DNA from: Bacteroidaceae bacterium
Lineage (GTDB): Bacteria > Bacteroidota > Bacteroidia > Bacteroidales > Bacteroidaceae
DNA: 50,748 nt
Direction of reading: 5' to 3'
NCBI GenBank assembly: GCA_017554605.1
Contig: JAFZIA010000067.1
Span: 1-50,748 of the forward strand
Shown: piece after piece, positions 40,291-48,334 of the stretch
Layout of the letters: each line of letters starts with the position of its first letter
How positions within the stretch are numbered: the stretch's first letter is position 1
Notes under the pieces: generated by a model
Database searches by the model: none
Seen by the model: the letters and a program-made list of their open reading frames with translations, nothing else
What the model was told of the DNA's origin: nothing
Translations under genes and position numbers: made by a program

Positions 40291-41292
40291 ATGGTAAATT
40301 ACAAACAGTTAGGTCTTGTAAACACTAAGGATATGTTTGCAAGAGCAATGGAGGGTGGCTACGCTATCCCCGCGTTCAACTTCAACAACATGGAGCAGTT
40401 GCAGGCTATCATTATGGCTGCAGTTGAGACAAAGTCTCCCGTTATCCTCCAGGTATCAAGCGGTGCTCGTAAGTATGCTAACCAGACTCTTCTCCGTTAT
40501 ATGGCTGAGGGTGCTGTCGAGTATGCTAAGGAGTTGGGTTGCGCTAATCCCGAGATAGTTCTTCACCTCGACCACGGTAACTCATTCGAGCTCTGCAAGT
40601 CTTGCATCGATATGGGTTTCTCATCGGTTATGATCGACGGTTCACACCTTCCCTATGAGGAGAATGTGGCTCTTACAAAGAAGGTTGTAGAGTACGCTCA
40701 TCAGTATGGTGTAACAGTAGAGGGTGAGCTTGGTATCCTTGCAGGTGTTGAGGACGATGTTGTTGCTGAGCATCACACTTATACACGTCCCGAGGAGGTT
40801 GTTGACTTCGTTACAAAGACAGGTTGCGACAGCTTGGCTATCTCTATCGGTACTTCACACGGTGCAAACAAGTTCAAGCCCGAGCAGTGCACACGCAACG
40901 CTGACGGTATCCTCGTTCCTCCTCCCTTGGCATTCGACGTACTCGAGGGCTGTATGAAGGAGCTTCCCGGATTCCCCATCGTTCTCCACGGTTCTTCTTC
41001 GGTTCCCCAGGACGAGGTTGCTACAATCAACAAGTACGGCGGTGCATTGAAGGACGCTATCGGTATCCCCGAGGAGGAGCTTCGTAAGGCTGCTTCACTT
41101 GCTGTTTGCAAGATCAACATCGACAGCGACAGCCGTCTTGCAATGACTGCTGCTATCCGTGAGGTATTTGCTACCAACCCCGCTGAGTTCGACCCCAGAA
41201 AGTATCTTGGTCCCGCTCGCGACAATATGAAGAAGCAGTACATTCACAAGATTGTTAATGTTCTTGGTTCAGACAACAAGCTTGCAGAATAA
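40291..41292 (+). CDS. fba: Class II fructose-bisphosphate aldolase
   Basis: 333 aa. Zinc-dependent cleavage of fructose-1,6-bisphosphate to dihydroxyacetone phosphate and glyceraldehyde-3-phosphate, and the reverse in gluconeogenesis. Motifs: AIPAFNFNNMEQLQAI at the N-terminus, zinc-binding VLHLDHGNSFELC and VEGELGILAGVEDDV, ISIGTSHGANKF, and the phosphate-binding VLHGSSSVPQDE plus NIDSDSRLAMTAAIRE. Very strong codon bias fits a highly expressed glycolytic gene. It is monocistronic between a promoter box and a hairpin. Confidence 0.97.
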   Translation: MVNYKQLGLVNTKDMFARAMEGGYAIPAFNFNNMEQLQAIIMAAVETKSPVILQVSSGARKYANQTLLRYMAEGAVEYAKELGCANPEIVLHLDHGNSFELCKSCIDMGFSSVMIDGSHLPYEENVALTKKVVEYAHQYGVTVEGELGILAGVEDDVVAEHHTYTRPEEVVDFVTKTGCDSLAISIGTSHGANKFKPEQCTRNADGILVPPPLAFDVLEGCMKELPGFPIVLHGSSSVPQDEVATINKYGGALKDAIGIPEEELRKAASLAVCKINIDSDSRLAMTAAIREVFATNPAEFDPRKYLGPARDNMKKQYIHKIVNVLGSDNKLAE

Positions 41293-41312
41293 TTCTGTTT
41301 ACTTTATTGAAT

Positions 41313-41356
41313 AACAAACGGCGGCAATGCATTTATGTGTTGCCGTTGTTTATTTA
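41313..41356 (+). terminator. Terminator after fba
   Basis: AACAAACGGCGGCAA (41313-41327) pairs imperfectly with TTGCCGTTGTT (41340-41350), followed by TATTT. Confidence 0.55.
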
Positions 41357-41559
41357 GTAGGATACTGTAAATTGGTAATTTTAGGCTCAAAAGAAATTTA
41401 ATGTGAATAATATTAGAAGTTTACATTAAATCATATTTACAGCTTTATACCTTGTTGCAATTTCCTGTCGCCTATTGTTATTTTTACGCCCTTTTCGTCG
41501 GTATACAATCTTTTGCAACATTAATATATCTTTTTTGGCAAATTTAAACATCTTCTTGT

Positions 41560-41567
41560 TATTTTTG
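41560..41567 (+). promoter_or_regulatory. -7-like box before the DUF559 repeat array
   Basis: TATTTTTG follows AAATTTAAACATCTTCTTGT, a variant of the dispersed element. It would transcribe into the first palindromic unit and the DUF559 gene, with a long structured leader. Confidence 0.35.
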
Positions 41568-41592
41568 CATTTGGCTATGAAAATACATACTT

Positions 41593-41841
41593 CGAACTCC
41601 TCAGTCACTTCGTGACAGCTCCTCTTTCGCAAAGAGGAGCTCCTAAGTTTTTTATTTGAATGTTGCTTTAATTTTTAGTGTTAATTATTGAAATATAGTA
41701 ATCAGCTGCTATTCCGTTAATAGAGGAGCTCCTAAGTTTTTTTTATTTGAGTGCTGCTTGAAAATAAAACGTAAATAATAGAATTAAAAGTATATAGTGC
41801 TCCTCTTGCGAAGAGGAGCTCCGCGGAGCGGTGAGGAGTAG
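41593..41841 (+). repeat. Palindromic repeat unit 1 of the DUF559 locus
   Basis: About 249 bp. The left end has a GTCAC/GTGAC hairpin in CAGTCACTTCGTGACAG and then a hairpin of GCTCCTCTTT/AAAGAGGAGC. The right end has GCTCCTCTT/AAGAGGAGC and GCTCCGCGGAGC, then GGTGAGGAGTAGA, so the two ends are imperfect inverted copies of each other. Inside, CTCCTAAGTTTTTT plus about 20 more bases occurs twice. Near-identical copies at 42360 and 42692. Confidence 0.85.
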
Positions 41842-41919
41842 ATGAGATATGTGCGTAGGCTTTTATTTAAGTCAAGTTGCTATGCAGTAAAAGTGTTCGG
41901 TGTAGAAGTAAAAACAAAA
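41842..41919 (+). repeat. 78-bp leader of the DUF559 gene, repeated at 42612-42689
   Basis: ATGAGATATGTGCG through GTAAAAACAAAA is found after unit 1, where it leads into the DUF559 coding region, and after unit 2, where unit 3 follows at once. The two copies differ by one base. It contains an in-frame ATG (41842), but the gene body is missing in the second copy. Confidence 0.85.
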
Positions 41920-41925
41920 AACAGA

Positions 41926-42294
41926 ATGTCTAACAAAGCAGAAATAAATAAAAAGGAACTAAAAGATATAAGGCGTAAGTTGCGTAATAACCCTACACCT
42001 GCTGAGTCTGCTTTATGGGTTCATCTTAAAGCAAAGAGATTTTATGGCACACATTGGCGCCGTCAATTTTCTGTAGGTAATTATGTTCTTGATTTTTACT
42101 GTCCTTTTTCAAAATTATGTATTGAGTTAGACGGTAAGGAGCATTTTACTATTCAAGGAGATACGTACGATTATGATAGGACTGAATTTCTAAATTCTAA
42201 AGGGATAAAGGTAGTACGTTTCGAGAATCGAGAAATTTGGGAAAATATTGAACGTGTATTAGAGACTATAAAGCTTAGTCTTAATATAGAATAA
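41926..42294 (+). CDS. DUF559 (Vsr-like) endonuclease
   Basis: 122 aa from ATG 41926. An in-frame ATG at 41842 lies in the repeated leader, which also occurs without the gene, so the shorter start (MSNKAEINKKEL) is preferred. Family pattern: LRNNPTPAESALWVHLKAKR, GTHWRRQFSVGNYVLDFYC, the PD-(D/E)xK-type catalytic strand LCIELDGKEHF, YDYDRTEFLNSKGIKVVRFE and NREIWENIERVLE. It is related to very-short-patch repair nucleases. Being flanked by three palindromic units makes a role in moving or maintaining those palindromes possible. AT-rich relative to neighbouring core genes. Confidence 0.88.
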   Translation: MSNKAEINKKELKDIRRKLRNNPTPAESALWVHLKAKRFYGTHWRRQFSVGNYVLDFYCPFSKLCIELDGKEHFTIQGDTYDYDRTEFLNSKGIKVVRFENREIWENIERVLETIKLSLNIE

Positions 42295-42359
42295 TTATTC
42301 TTAAGTCAATATTTACGACTTATTTTATAAATGTTCGAACTCCTTATTTTTGCTCTTCT

Positions 42360-42611
42360 CGAACTCCTCAGTCACTTCGTGACAGCTCCTCTTTCGCAAA
42401 GAGGAGCACCTAAGTTTCTTTTTATTTGAGTGTTGCTTTAATTTCTAGTGTTAATGATTGAAATATAGTAATCAGCTGCTATTCCGTTAATAGAGGAGCG
42501 CCTAAGTTTTTTTATTTGAGTGCTGCTTGAAAATAAAAACGTAAATAATAGAATTAAAAGTATATAGTGCTCCTCTTGCGAAGAGGAGCTCCGCGGAGCG
42601 GTGAGGAGTAG
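42360..42611 (+). repeat. Palindromic repeat unit 2 of the DUF559 locus
   Basis: About 252 bp, near-identical to unit 1 (41593-41841). A short false start of the left end (TTCGAACTCC) lies at 42334. Followed by the 78-bp leader copy with no gene. Confidence 0.85.
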
Positions 42612-42691
42612 ATGAGATATGTGCGTAGGCTTTTATTTAAGTCAAGTTGTTATGCAGTAAAAGTGTTCGGTGTAGAAGTAAAAACAAAACT

Positions 42692-42940
42692 CGAACTCCT
42701 CAGTCACTTCGTGACAGCTCCTCTTTCGCAAAGAGGATCGCCTAAGTTTTTATTTGGATGTTGCTTTAATTTCTAGTGTTAATGATTGAAATATAGTAAT
42801 CAGCTGCTATCCCGTTAATAGAGGAGCACCTAAGTTTTTTTTATTTGAGTGTTGCTTGAACATTAAACGTAAATAATAGAATTAAAAGTATATAGTGCTC
42901 CTCTTGCGAAGAGGAGCTCCGCGGAGCGGTGAGGAGTAGA
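42692..42940 (+). repeat. Palindromic repeat unit 3 of the DUF559 locus
   Basis: About 249 bp, near-identical to units 1 and 2; starts 332 bases after unit 2. Followed by a variant of the dispersed AT-rich element (42971-43010). Confidence 0.85.
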
Positions 42941-42970
42941 TGACAAAACATTACAGAAACCCTTGGTTAA

Positions 42971-43010
42971 CTACTATATTATTACAAAAATTTAAAACAG
43001 TTTCTTAATT
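42971..43010 (+). repeat. Dispersed AT-rich element before BASS gene
   Basis: CTATATTATTACAAAAATTT then AAAACAGTTTCTTAATTT, a variant of the element at 39354-39409, in the same direction as the next gene. Confidence 0.55.
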
Positions 43011-43110
43011 TGCTGCTTGTACAGTTCGTTGGAGTAGAAACCCTGGAGTAGAAGCGGGAACGTGTAATTTCTCTACGCGCTATGGCGATTGCAATGTCGG
43101 CTATTTGTAG

Positions 43111-43118
43111 TAACTTTG
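43111..43118 (+). promoter_or_regulatory. -7 box of BASS transporter gene
   Basis: TAACTTTG, 19 bases before the ATG; TTGC at 43089-43092 is at a reasonable -33 spacing. Confidence 0.55.
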
Positions 43119-43137
43119 CACATCGCAAAAAGAAAAT

Positions 43138-44076
43138 ATGAAAAAGATATGTAATTTCATTACCCGTAATATGGGTGTTTTAGTGCTTGCGGCAGCACTT
43201 TTCTCACTGTTCTTTCCACAGTTGCTCGGTGCTGTAAGTACCAAGGCAATTAACCCTCTGCTTGGGGTCATAATGTTCGGAATGGGGCTTACACTGTCGG
43301 CCGAGGATTTCAAGGTCGTGTTCCGTCGCCCTAAGGATATGCTCATAGGGTGTCTTGCGCAATTCACCATAATGCCGCTGCTTGCGTGGTTGCTGGTGCG
43401 TATGTTCGCGCTTTCCGAGGGGCTTGCCATTGGTGTAATCCTTGTAGGGTGCTGTCCTGGTGGCACTGCTTCTAATGTAATCACCTATTTGGCAAAGGGC
43501 GACCTTGCGCTCTCCGTAGGTATGACAACCGTGTCGACAATATTGGCACCGCTGCTCACTCCCTTGCTTGTGTGGGTGTTTGCGGGTACGCTCACGCAGG
43601 TAGACGCACCGGCAATGCTTTTGAGCATTGTGTATGTGGTCATTGCTCCCATTGTGTGTGGGTTGCTTTGCCAAAAGTATCTTCCGCGACTCACAAAGAG
43701 CGTTGTCGACTATCTGCCGTCCTTCTCGTCGCTGATGATTATGTTTGTGGTGGGGATAATAATCTCACACAATGCCGAGAAACTGCTTGCGGGGGGATTG
43801 ATGATAATTATTGTTGTAGCTCTGCATAATTTGGGAGGGCTTCTTATTGGTTATCTTGTTGGGCGGATATTGCGTCTGCCGCGCGCAAAATGCACGGCGA
43901 TAAGCATTGAGGTTGGAATGCAGAATTCGGGATTGGCGTCGAGCCTGGCGGTGATGCACTTTGCCGTTTTTCCTCTTGCAGCTATTCCCGGGGCTATATT
44001 CAGTGTGTGGCACAATATCAGTGGTTCTATTGTTGCGCGTCTCTTTTCAAGGAGATTGGAGGGAAAAAGCTGTTAG
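43138..44076 (+). CDS. Bile acid:sodium symporter (BASS) family transporter
   Basis: 312 aa, about nine to ten membrane spans. SBF-family signatures: INPLLGVIMFGMGLTLSAED, LVGCCPGGTASNVITYLAKG, and GMQNSGLASSLAVMHFA, which hold the crossover and sodium sites. It imports an organic anion with Na+. Bile acid, pantoate, sulfonate and 2-keto acid substrates are known in the family; the sequence does not say which. Single gene, ended by a hairpin shared with the convergent fuc operon. Confidence 0.92.
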   Translation: MKKICNFITRNMGVLVLAAALFSLFFPQLLGAVSTKAINPLLGVIMFGMGLTLSAEDFKVVFRRPKDMLIGCLAQFTIMPLLAWLLVRMFALSEGLAIGVILVGCCPGGTASNVITYLAKGDLALSVGMTTVSTILAPLLTPLLVWVFAGTLTQVDAPAMLLSIVYVVIAPIVCGLLCQKYLPRLTKSVVDYLPSFSSLMIMFVVGIIISHNAEKLLAGGLMIIIVVALHNLGGLLIGYLVGRILRLPRAKCTAISIEVGMQNSGLASSLAVMHFAVFPLAAIPGAIFSVWHNISGSIVARLFSRRLEGKSC

Positions 44077-44137
44077 TGTTTGATGCCGGGTTGCCGAAAT
44101 TCAGTGTAGACAACTCCTTAGGTCTGTTATTTGAATA

Positions 44138-44184
44138 TTTCGGCGGAGCATTCTTTTTGTACAATAATGCTCCGCCGATTTTGT
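44138..44184. terminator. Bidirectional terminator between BASS gene and fuc operon
   Basis: CGGCGGAGCATT (44141-44152) pairs with AATGCTCCGCCG (44166-44177), followed by TTTTGTTTTTT on the plus strand. Confidence 0.8.
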
Positions 44185-44208
44185 TTTTTACAGGTATCCG
44201 TCTGTCTT

Positions 44209-45627
44209 TTATTTTGGTAGAAACAGCTTGGGCTCAAAGCTGCGTGTCATAATCTCTTTAATCTGCGCGCTGTCTTTTATGTCGCCCATTGTTTGTGCCT
44301 GCATAAGTATGTTGCCTATTGCCGTTGCCTCCACCGGGCCTGCCGATACGGGTAGTCCCGTTGCGTTGGCGGTGAGCTGGTTGAGCAGTGTATTGCGGCA
44401 GCCGCCACCCATAATATACAGCTTTTCTATCGGGGCGGGCGTCAGTCTGTTCATCTGTTCTATGGCTGTGCGGTAGCGTTGGGCAAGCGACTGTGTTATG
44501 CAGCGCATAAATTCTCCTTTTGTATGTGGAACGGGCATATTGTTCCTGCTGCAATAATCCTGTATAGTCTGTTCCATACTTGCAGGGTTGGCGAATATCG
44601 GGTCGTCCACTGGGATTATACTTTCAATGTCCGATGTTGTTGCCTCGGCTATCATTGCGTCGTAGCTGCACTCCTCGCCGCGTTTCGTCCACTCGGCAAT
44701 GAGGCGCTGCAATATCCACAGTCCTGTGATATTTTGCAGGAAGCGTATCTTCCCCTCGGCGCTGCCTTCGTTCGTAAAGCCGCTTGTGCGTGCCTCTTCG
44801 CTCAGAATGGGTTCGTCGGTGAGCGTGCCGAGCAGCGACCACGTGCCCGAGCTCAAAAAGGCGCAGTTCTTCTCGTTGCAGGGTAGGGCATACACCGCGC
44901 TTGCCGTGTCGTGCGAGCAGACGGCTATAACAGCAACCTTGCCCAGTCCCGTTGCTGCTGCAATGTCGCTTTTGAGCTTGCCGCGTACCGTTCCTGGCAT
45001 TATTATTTCGCCGAAGAGCTCTCGGGACAGACTGGCCTTGTCGATAATATCCCACGACCAATTGCGTTCGCGTGCGTCCAGCAGCTCCGAGGTCGATGCT
45101 ATGCTGTATTCGTTGTTTGCGTTGCCTGTGAGAAAGTAGGAGAAGAGGTCGGGCATAAACAGCAGACGGTTGGCGGTCGCGAGTTGCGGGTCGCCTTCCT
45201 TTTTCATACTTATGAGCTGAAAGAGGGTATTAATTTCCATTACCTGCGTGCCTGTTGTTGCATAGTGGCTGCTACGCTCCACGGGTGTAGTCAGGAACTC
45301 GTCGGGAAGTCCCTTTGTACGTTCGTCGCGGTAGCACACGGGGTTGCCCATCAGATTGCCGTTCTTGTCTATAAATCCAAAGTCCACACCCCACGTGTCA
45401 ATACCTATGCTCTTTACCTTGTACCCTTTGTCGGCTGCTGCCCTAAGTCCGTCGACCATCTCCTGGAACAGTGCCGGAAAGTCCCAATACAGCCGCTTGC
45501 CAATCTTTATCTGCCGGTTGGCAAAGCGGTGCACCTCGTCTATTTGCAGTTTGCCGTTGCGCAGTGTGCCTGCAATGACACGTCCGCTGCCGGCACCAAA
45601 GTCCACTGCCAGATATGTACCACTCAT
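44209..45627 (-). CDS. fucK: L-fuculokinase (rhamnulokinase-like FGGY kinase)
   Basis: 472 aa. FGGY carbohydrate kinase: N-terminal ATP-site AVDFGAGSGRVIAG, sugar-binding SIGIDTWGVDFGFIDKNG, NPVCYRDERTKG, hinge GTWSLLGTLTDEP, and adenosine motif IMGGGCRNTLLNQLTANATG. Sequence alone resembles rhamnulokinase, but it is translated with FucA and lies in one operon with FucI, so it most likely phosphorylates L-fuculose. Its ATG overlaps the fucA stop (TAATG at 45625-45629), which suggests translational coupling. Rhamnulose activity is the alternative. Confidence 0.85.
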   Translation of the reverse strand: MSGTYLAVDFGAGSGRVIAGTLRNGKLQIDEVHRFANRQIKIGKRLYWDFPALFQEMVDGLRAAADKGYKVKSIGIDTWGVDFGFIDKNGNLMGNPVCYRDERTKGLPDEFLTTPVERSSHYATTGTQVMEINTLFQLISMKKEGDPQLATANRLLFMPDLFSYFLTGNANNEYSIASTSELLDARERNWSWDIIDKASLSRELFGEIIMPGTVRGKLKSDIAAATGLGKVAVIAVCSHDTASAVYALPCNEKNCAFLSSGTWSLLGTLTDEPILSEEARTSGFTNEGSAEGKIRFLQNITGLWILQRLIAEWTKRGEECSYDAMIAEATTSDIESIIPVDDPIFANPASMEQTIQDYCSRNNMPVPHTKGEFMRCITQSLAQRYRTAIEQMNRLTPAPIEKLYIMGGGCRNTLLNQLTANATGLPVSAGPVEATAIGNILMQAQTMGDIKDSAQIKEIMTRSFEPKLFLPK

Positions 45628-46265
45628 TACTTACTTTTTTTACCAAGAACGTAAACCTCAAGGTCGTCAATCTCTTCGGGGGTGAGTACGCTGTAGTCCC
45701 CGCCGCTCTGTACTATTATGCGGCACGCCATTTCGAAGAATGTGGCACGCTCAAACACTTGGTCGAAACTCGTTCCGCACACCACTTGCCCGTGGTTGGT
45801 AAGCAAAATGGAGTTGTGCTCCAGCATTGCCTCCACTACTGCTGCTGCAAGCTCGGGCGAGCCGGGGCGGTAGTAGGGTACAACGGGAATCTCCTTTCCC
45901 ACGTGGCAGGGAATCTCGGCTGTCACATTGAAGTTGGTGGGCTTGTTCTTCATACAGGCAACGGCCGTTGCATACTCCGACTGGAAATGCAGCACCACAT
46001 TCACATCGGGACGTGCACGCAGTATTCCCAGGTGGAAAGTACTTTCCATAGACGGTTTTACACCGTTTACTGGAGTACCCGTTTCAATGTTGCATATTGA
46101 TACTTTCTCCTCTTTAAGGTTGGGGACCCACGAGCCTGTTCCCGAGATAAGTGCCTCCTCGCCTATGCGCCACGAGAGGTTGCCGCTGCTGCAAAGCATA
46201 AGTTTCTCGTTGCCGTAGCGGTGGGCCTGTGCTATAAATTCGTTTATCTGTTCTTTTGTTATCAT
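45627..46265 (-). CDS. fucA: L-fuculose-1-phosphate aldolase (class II aldolase)
   Basis: 212 aa from ATG 46265; an in-frame ATG at 46304 is less likely because homologues start MITKEQINEFI. Splits fuculose-1-phosphate to dihydroxyacetone phosphate and lactaldehyde. Zinc-site map against E. coli FucA: Glu in MESTFH, His in VVLHFQ, His in LLTNHGQVV; the fourth ligand, a second His in the H-x-H motif, is Gln here. GTGSWVP is the phosphate loop area. Middle gene of the fuc operon. Confidence 0.85.
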   Translation of the reverse strand: MITKEQINEFIAQAHRYGNEKLMLCSSGNLSWRIGEEALISGTGSWVPNLKEEKVSICNIETGTPVNGVKPSMESTFHLGILRARPDVNVVLHFQSEYATAVACMKNKPTNFNVTAEIPCHVGKEIPVVPYYRPGSPELAAAVVEAMLEHNSILLTNHGQVVCGTSFDQVFERATFFEMACRIIVQSGGDYSVLTPEEIDDLEVYVLGKKSK

Positions 46266-46329
46266 AGTCTCTTGAATATTTGGAGCGGTGCACACAGGGC
46301 GCACCGCTTTTGGTTATTTACAAATTCTG

Positions 46330-48105
46330 TTACTTGTATATTGGTCCATAGTTTTGGCAAGCACGATAGTCGGCACCCTCCTTGTCCATTCCGAATGCGT
46401 TCCACGCTGCGGGACGGAATATTTTCTCCTCGGGTACATTGTGCATACATACGGGTATGCGCAGCATCGATGCAAGTGTGATTAGGTCGGCTCCAATGTG
46501 TCCGTAGCTTATCGCTCCGTGGTTGGCGCCCCAGTTGTTCATCACCGAGTAGACGTCCTTGAACGGTGCTTTTGTCTCGTCGAGGCGGGGTACGAACCAG
46601 GTGGTGGGCCAGGTGGGGTCGGTACGCATATTAAGCACGTCGTGAATCTCGGGCTCAATGTCGGCTGTCCAGCCTTCGGCAATCTGAAGCACTGGGCCAA
46701 GCCCCTTTATCAAGTTAAGACGGCTCATTGTGACGGGCATTCCGCCTTTTGAAAGGAAGTTCGACGAGAAGCCGCCGCCTCTGAAATAGTCGCGGTCGGC
46801 GGGCATCCAGTTTGTGTTCTTGAGACACTCTTCCACGTCTTTCTCGGTCATTTCCCAAGCAGGCTTCATACAGGGCTCGCCAGCATCGTTGGTACTTGCT
46901 CCAGTAGCGTCGAGTGTCGTTGCACCCGAGTTTATGAGGTGAATCATACCTCCCGCTGCAAGGCCTGTCAGCTCCTTGCCTGTAACGCGTTTCACAGCCT
47001 CGGGACTCCAGTAGGTGCGTACATCGGAGAACATCTGTCCGCAGCCTGTGAGAAGCTTGCCGAAGAGCATTGCAACACCGTTGCAGGCGTCGTTTTCAGT
47101 TGCGAGCACGTAGGCCTCGCGTATGCCGTTCCAGTCGAATGTGCTGCACAGTAGCGCCTCGGTAAAGTCGCCGTTGGGCTTCCAGTCGGTCCACTGGCGC
47201 TGTCCCTGGAATCCTGCTGCAATGGCGTTGTGTCCTATTGCTTCCTCCTTGTACCCGAGCTCGCGCAGACGGGGGTTGCCCAGCATAAGGTCGCGCACTA
47301 TTATTGTCATCTTTACAACAAATTCCCAGTCGGCGTCCTTGCCGGCGCGGTCTTTCTGCTTTTCGGGGCGGTTCTTGTCCCAACCTTCCTTTACCTTGCA
47401 GTATTTCTCGGTCCACGCCATTGCCTTGGCATACTCCTCGTGGTCGTATATGCCTTCGTCCATTCGGCGCAGTATTTCTGTCTCGTCGACACTCTCGTTG
47501 CGCATTCCAAGATACTCCTGGAAGAAATTCTGGTCAACGATACTGCCTGCAATGCCCATACACTGGCTGCCGATAGAGAGATAGCTTTCGCCGCGCATCG
47601 TTGCCACTGCCACTGCCGCGCGCGCCCAGCGCAGAATCTTCTCGGCTACGTCCTCGGGTATGCTGTTGTCGGTAATGTCCTGCACGTCGTGTCCGTAGAT
47701 ACCGAATGCAGGCAATCCCTTCTGTGCGTGCCCAGCAAGCACTGCTGCCAGATATACTGCACCGGGACGCTCTGTGCCGTTGAAGCCCCATACTGCCTTT
47801 GGCCAGTGGGGGTGCATATCCATTGTCTCGCTGCCGTAGCACCAGCACGATGTGACGGAGATTGTCGCTCCCACGCCCTCGCGCTCGAATTTTGCCTGGC
47901 AGGCTGCCGTCTCGGCCACGCGGCCTATCGTGCCGTCGGCAATGACGCACTCTACGGGGCTGCCGTCGGGGTGTCTGAGGTTGCCCGATATTAATTCTGC
48001 AACTGCTTTTGCAAGGTTCATTGTCTTTTCTTCGAGGCTCTCGCGTACTCCGCCTTGCCGTCCGTCAATTGTGGGACGGATACCTATCTTGGGATTCTTG
48101 CTCAT
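46330..48105 (-). CDS. fucI: L-fucose isomerase
   Basis: 591 aa from ATG 48105, the same length as E. coli FucI; an in-frame ATG at 48192 would only add a basic leader across the promoter region. Converts L-fucose to L-fuculose. Start [20 protein letters not shown], and the Mn-site strand FVLATEND-type sequence here [20 protein letters not shown] plus [14 protein letters not shown]-like [20 protein letters not shown] are family hallmarks. First gene of fucI-fucA-fucK; no FucP permease or FucR is in the window. Two direct copies of CGTGAAAAATAAT upstream are candidate regulator sites. Confidence 0.95.
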   Translation of the reverse strand: MSKNPKIGIRPTIDGRQGGVRESLEEKTMNLAKAVAELISGNLRHPDGSPVECVIADGTIGRVAETAACQAKFEREGVGATISVTSCWCYGSETMDMHPHWPKAVWGFNGTERPGAVYLAAVLAGHAQKGLPAFGIYGHDVQDITDNSIPEDVAEKILRWARAAVAVATMRGESYLSIGSQCMGIAGSIVDQNFFQEYLGMRNESVDETEILRRMDEGIYDHEEYAKAMAWTEKYCKVKEGWDKNRPEKQKDRAGKDADWEFVVKMTIIVRDLMLGNPRLRELGYKEEAIGHNAIAAGFQGQRQWTDWKPNGDFTEALLCSTFDWNGIREAYVLATENDACNGVAMLFGKLLTGCGQMFSDVRTYWSPEAVKRVTGKELTGLAAGGMIHLINSGATTLDATGASTNDAGEPCMKPAWEMTEKDVEECLKNTNWMPADRDYFRGGGFSSNFLSKGGMPVTMSRLNLIKGLGPVLQIAEGWTADIEPEIHDVLNMRTDPTWPTTWFVPRLDETKAPFKDVYSVMNNWGANHGAISYGHIGADLITLASMLRIPVCMHNVPEEKIFRPAAWNAFGMDKEGADYRACQNYGPIYK

Positions 48106-48168
48106 AGTGGTTGTTTTTTTAGATGTTTTCCGGTTATTGGGGTTTTGTTTCAGTATGTATGCGAAATT

Positions 48169-48213
48169 CGTGAAAAATAATGTTACAAACAACTCTCTTG
48201 CGTGAAAAATAAT
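48169..48213 (-). promoter_or_regulatory. Direct repeats upstream of fucI
   Basis: CGTGAAAAATAAT is at 48169-48181 and 48201-48213, exactly 32 bases apart, about three helical turns. On the minus strand each ends TTATTTTTCACG, close to the TAnnTTTG box, so they could be promoter or regulator sites for the fuc operon. Confidence 0.45.
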
Positions 48214-48303
48214 TAAAAAGTTTTTTTTGGGGGGCGAATGCCGATGCTTAAATAAAATTTTAAACTGTTTCTTACAACTGTTTCCGGAACGGGAGGAAAT
48301 GCG

Positions 48304-48311
48304 TATCTTCG
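48304..48311 (+). promoter_or_regulatory. -7 box of EamA transporter gene
   Basis: TATCTTCG, 23 bases before the ATG. A variant of the dispersed element (AAAATTTTAAACTGTTTCTT) is at 48254-48273. Confidence 0.5.
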
Positions 48312-48334
48312 CGCCCGATTAAAAGATTGACACA

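Noticed and set aside
41426-41632. 68-codon minus-strand frame before repeat unit 1
   Set aside because: It runs through the palindromic repeat end and AT-rich spacer; Lys/Arg-rich low-complexity product.
41593-42940. CRISPR array
   Set aside because: The repeats are ~250 bp, palindromic and adjacent or separated by a gene; there are no short repeats with unique spacers and no cas genes.
45627-45960. Rhamnose operon instead of fucose operon
   Set aside because: The kinase looks like RhaB, but FucI is unmistakable and the class II aldolase is directly coupled to the kinase, so a fucose pathway is the simpler reading.
44911-47994. Long plus-strand frames opposite fucK, fucA and fucI
   Set aside because: They are antisense shadows; the fuc genes on the minus strand have complete family motifs and tight operon spacing.
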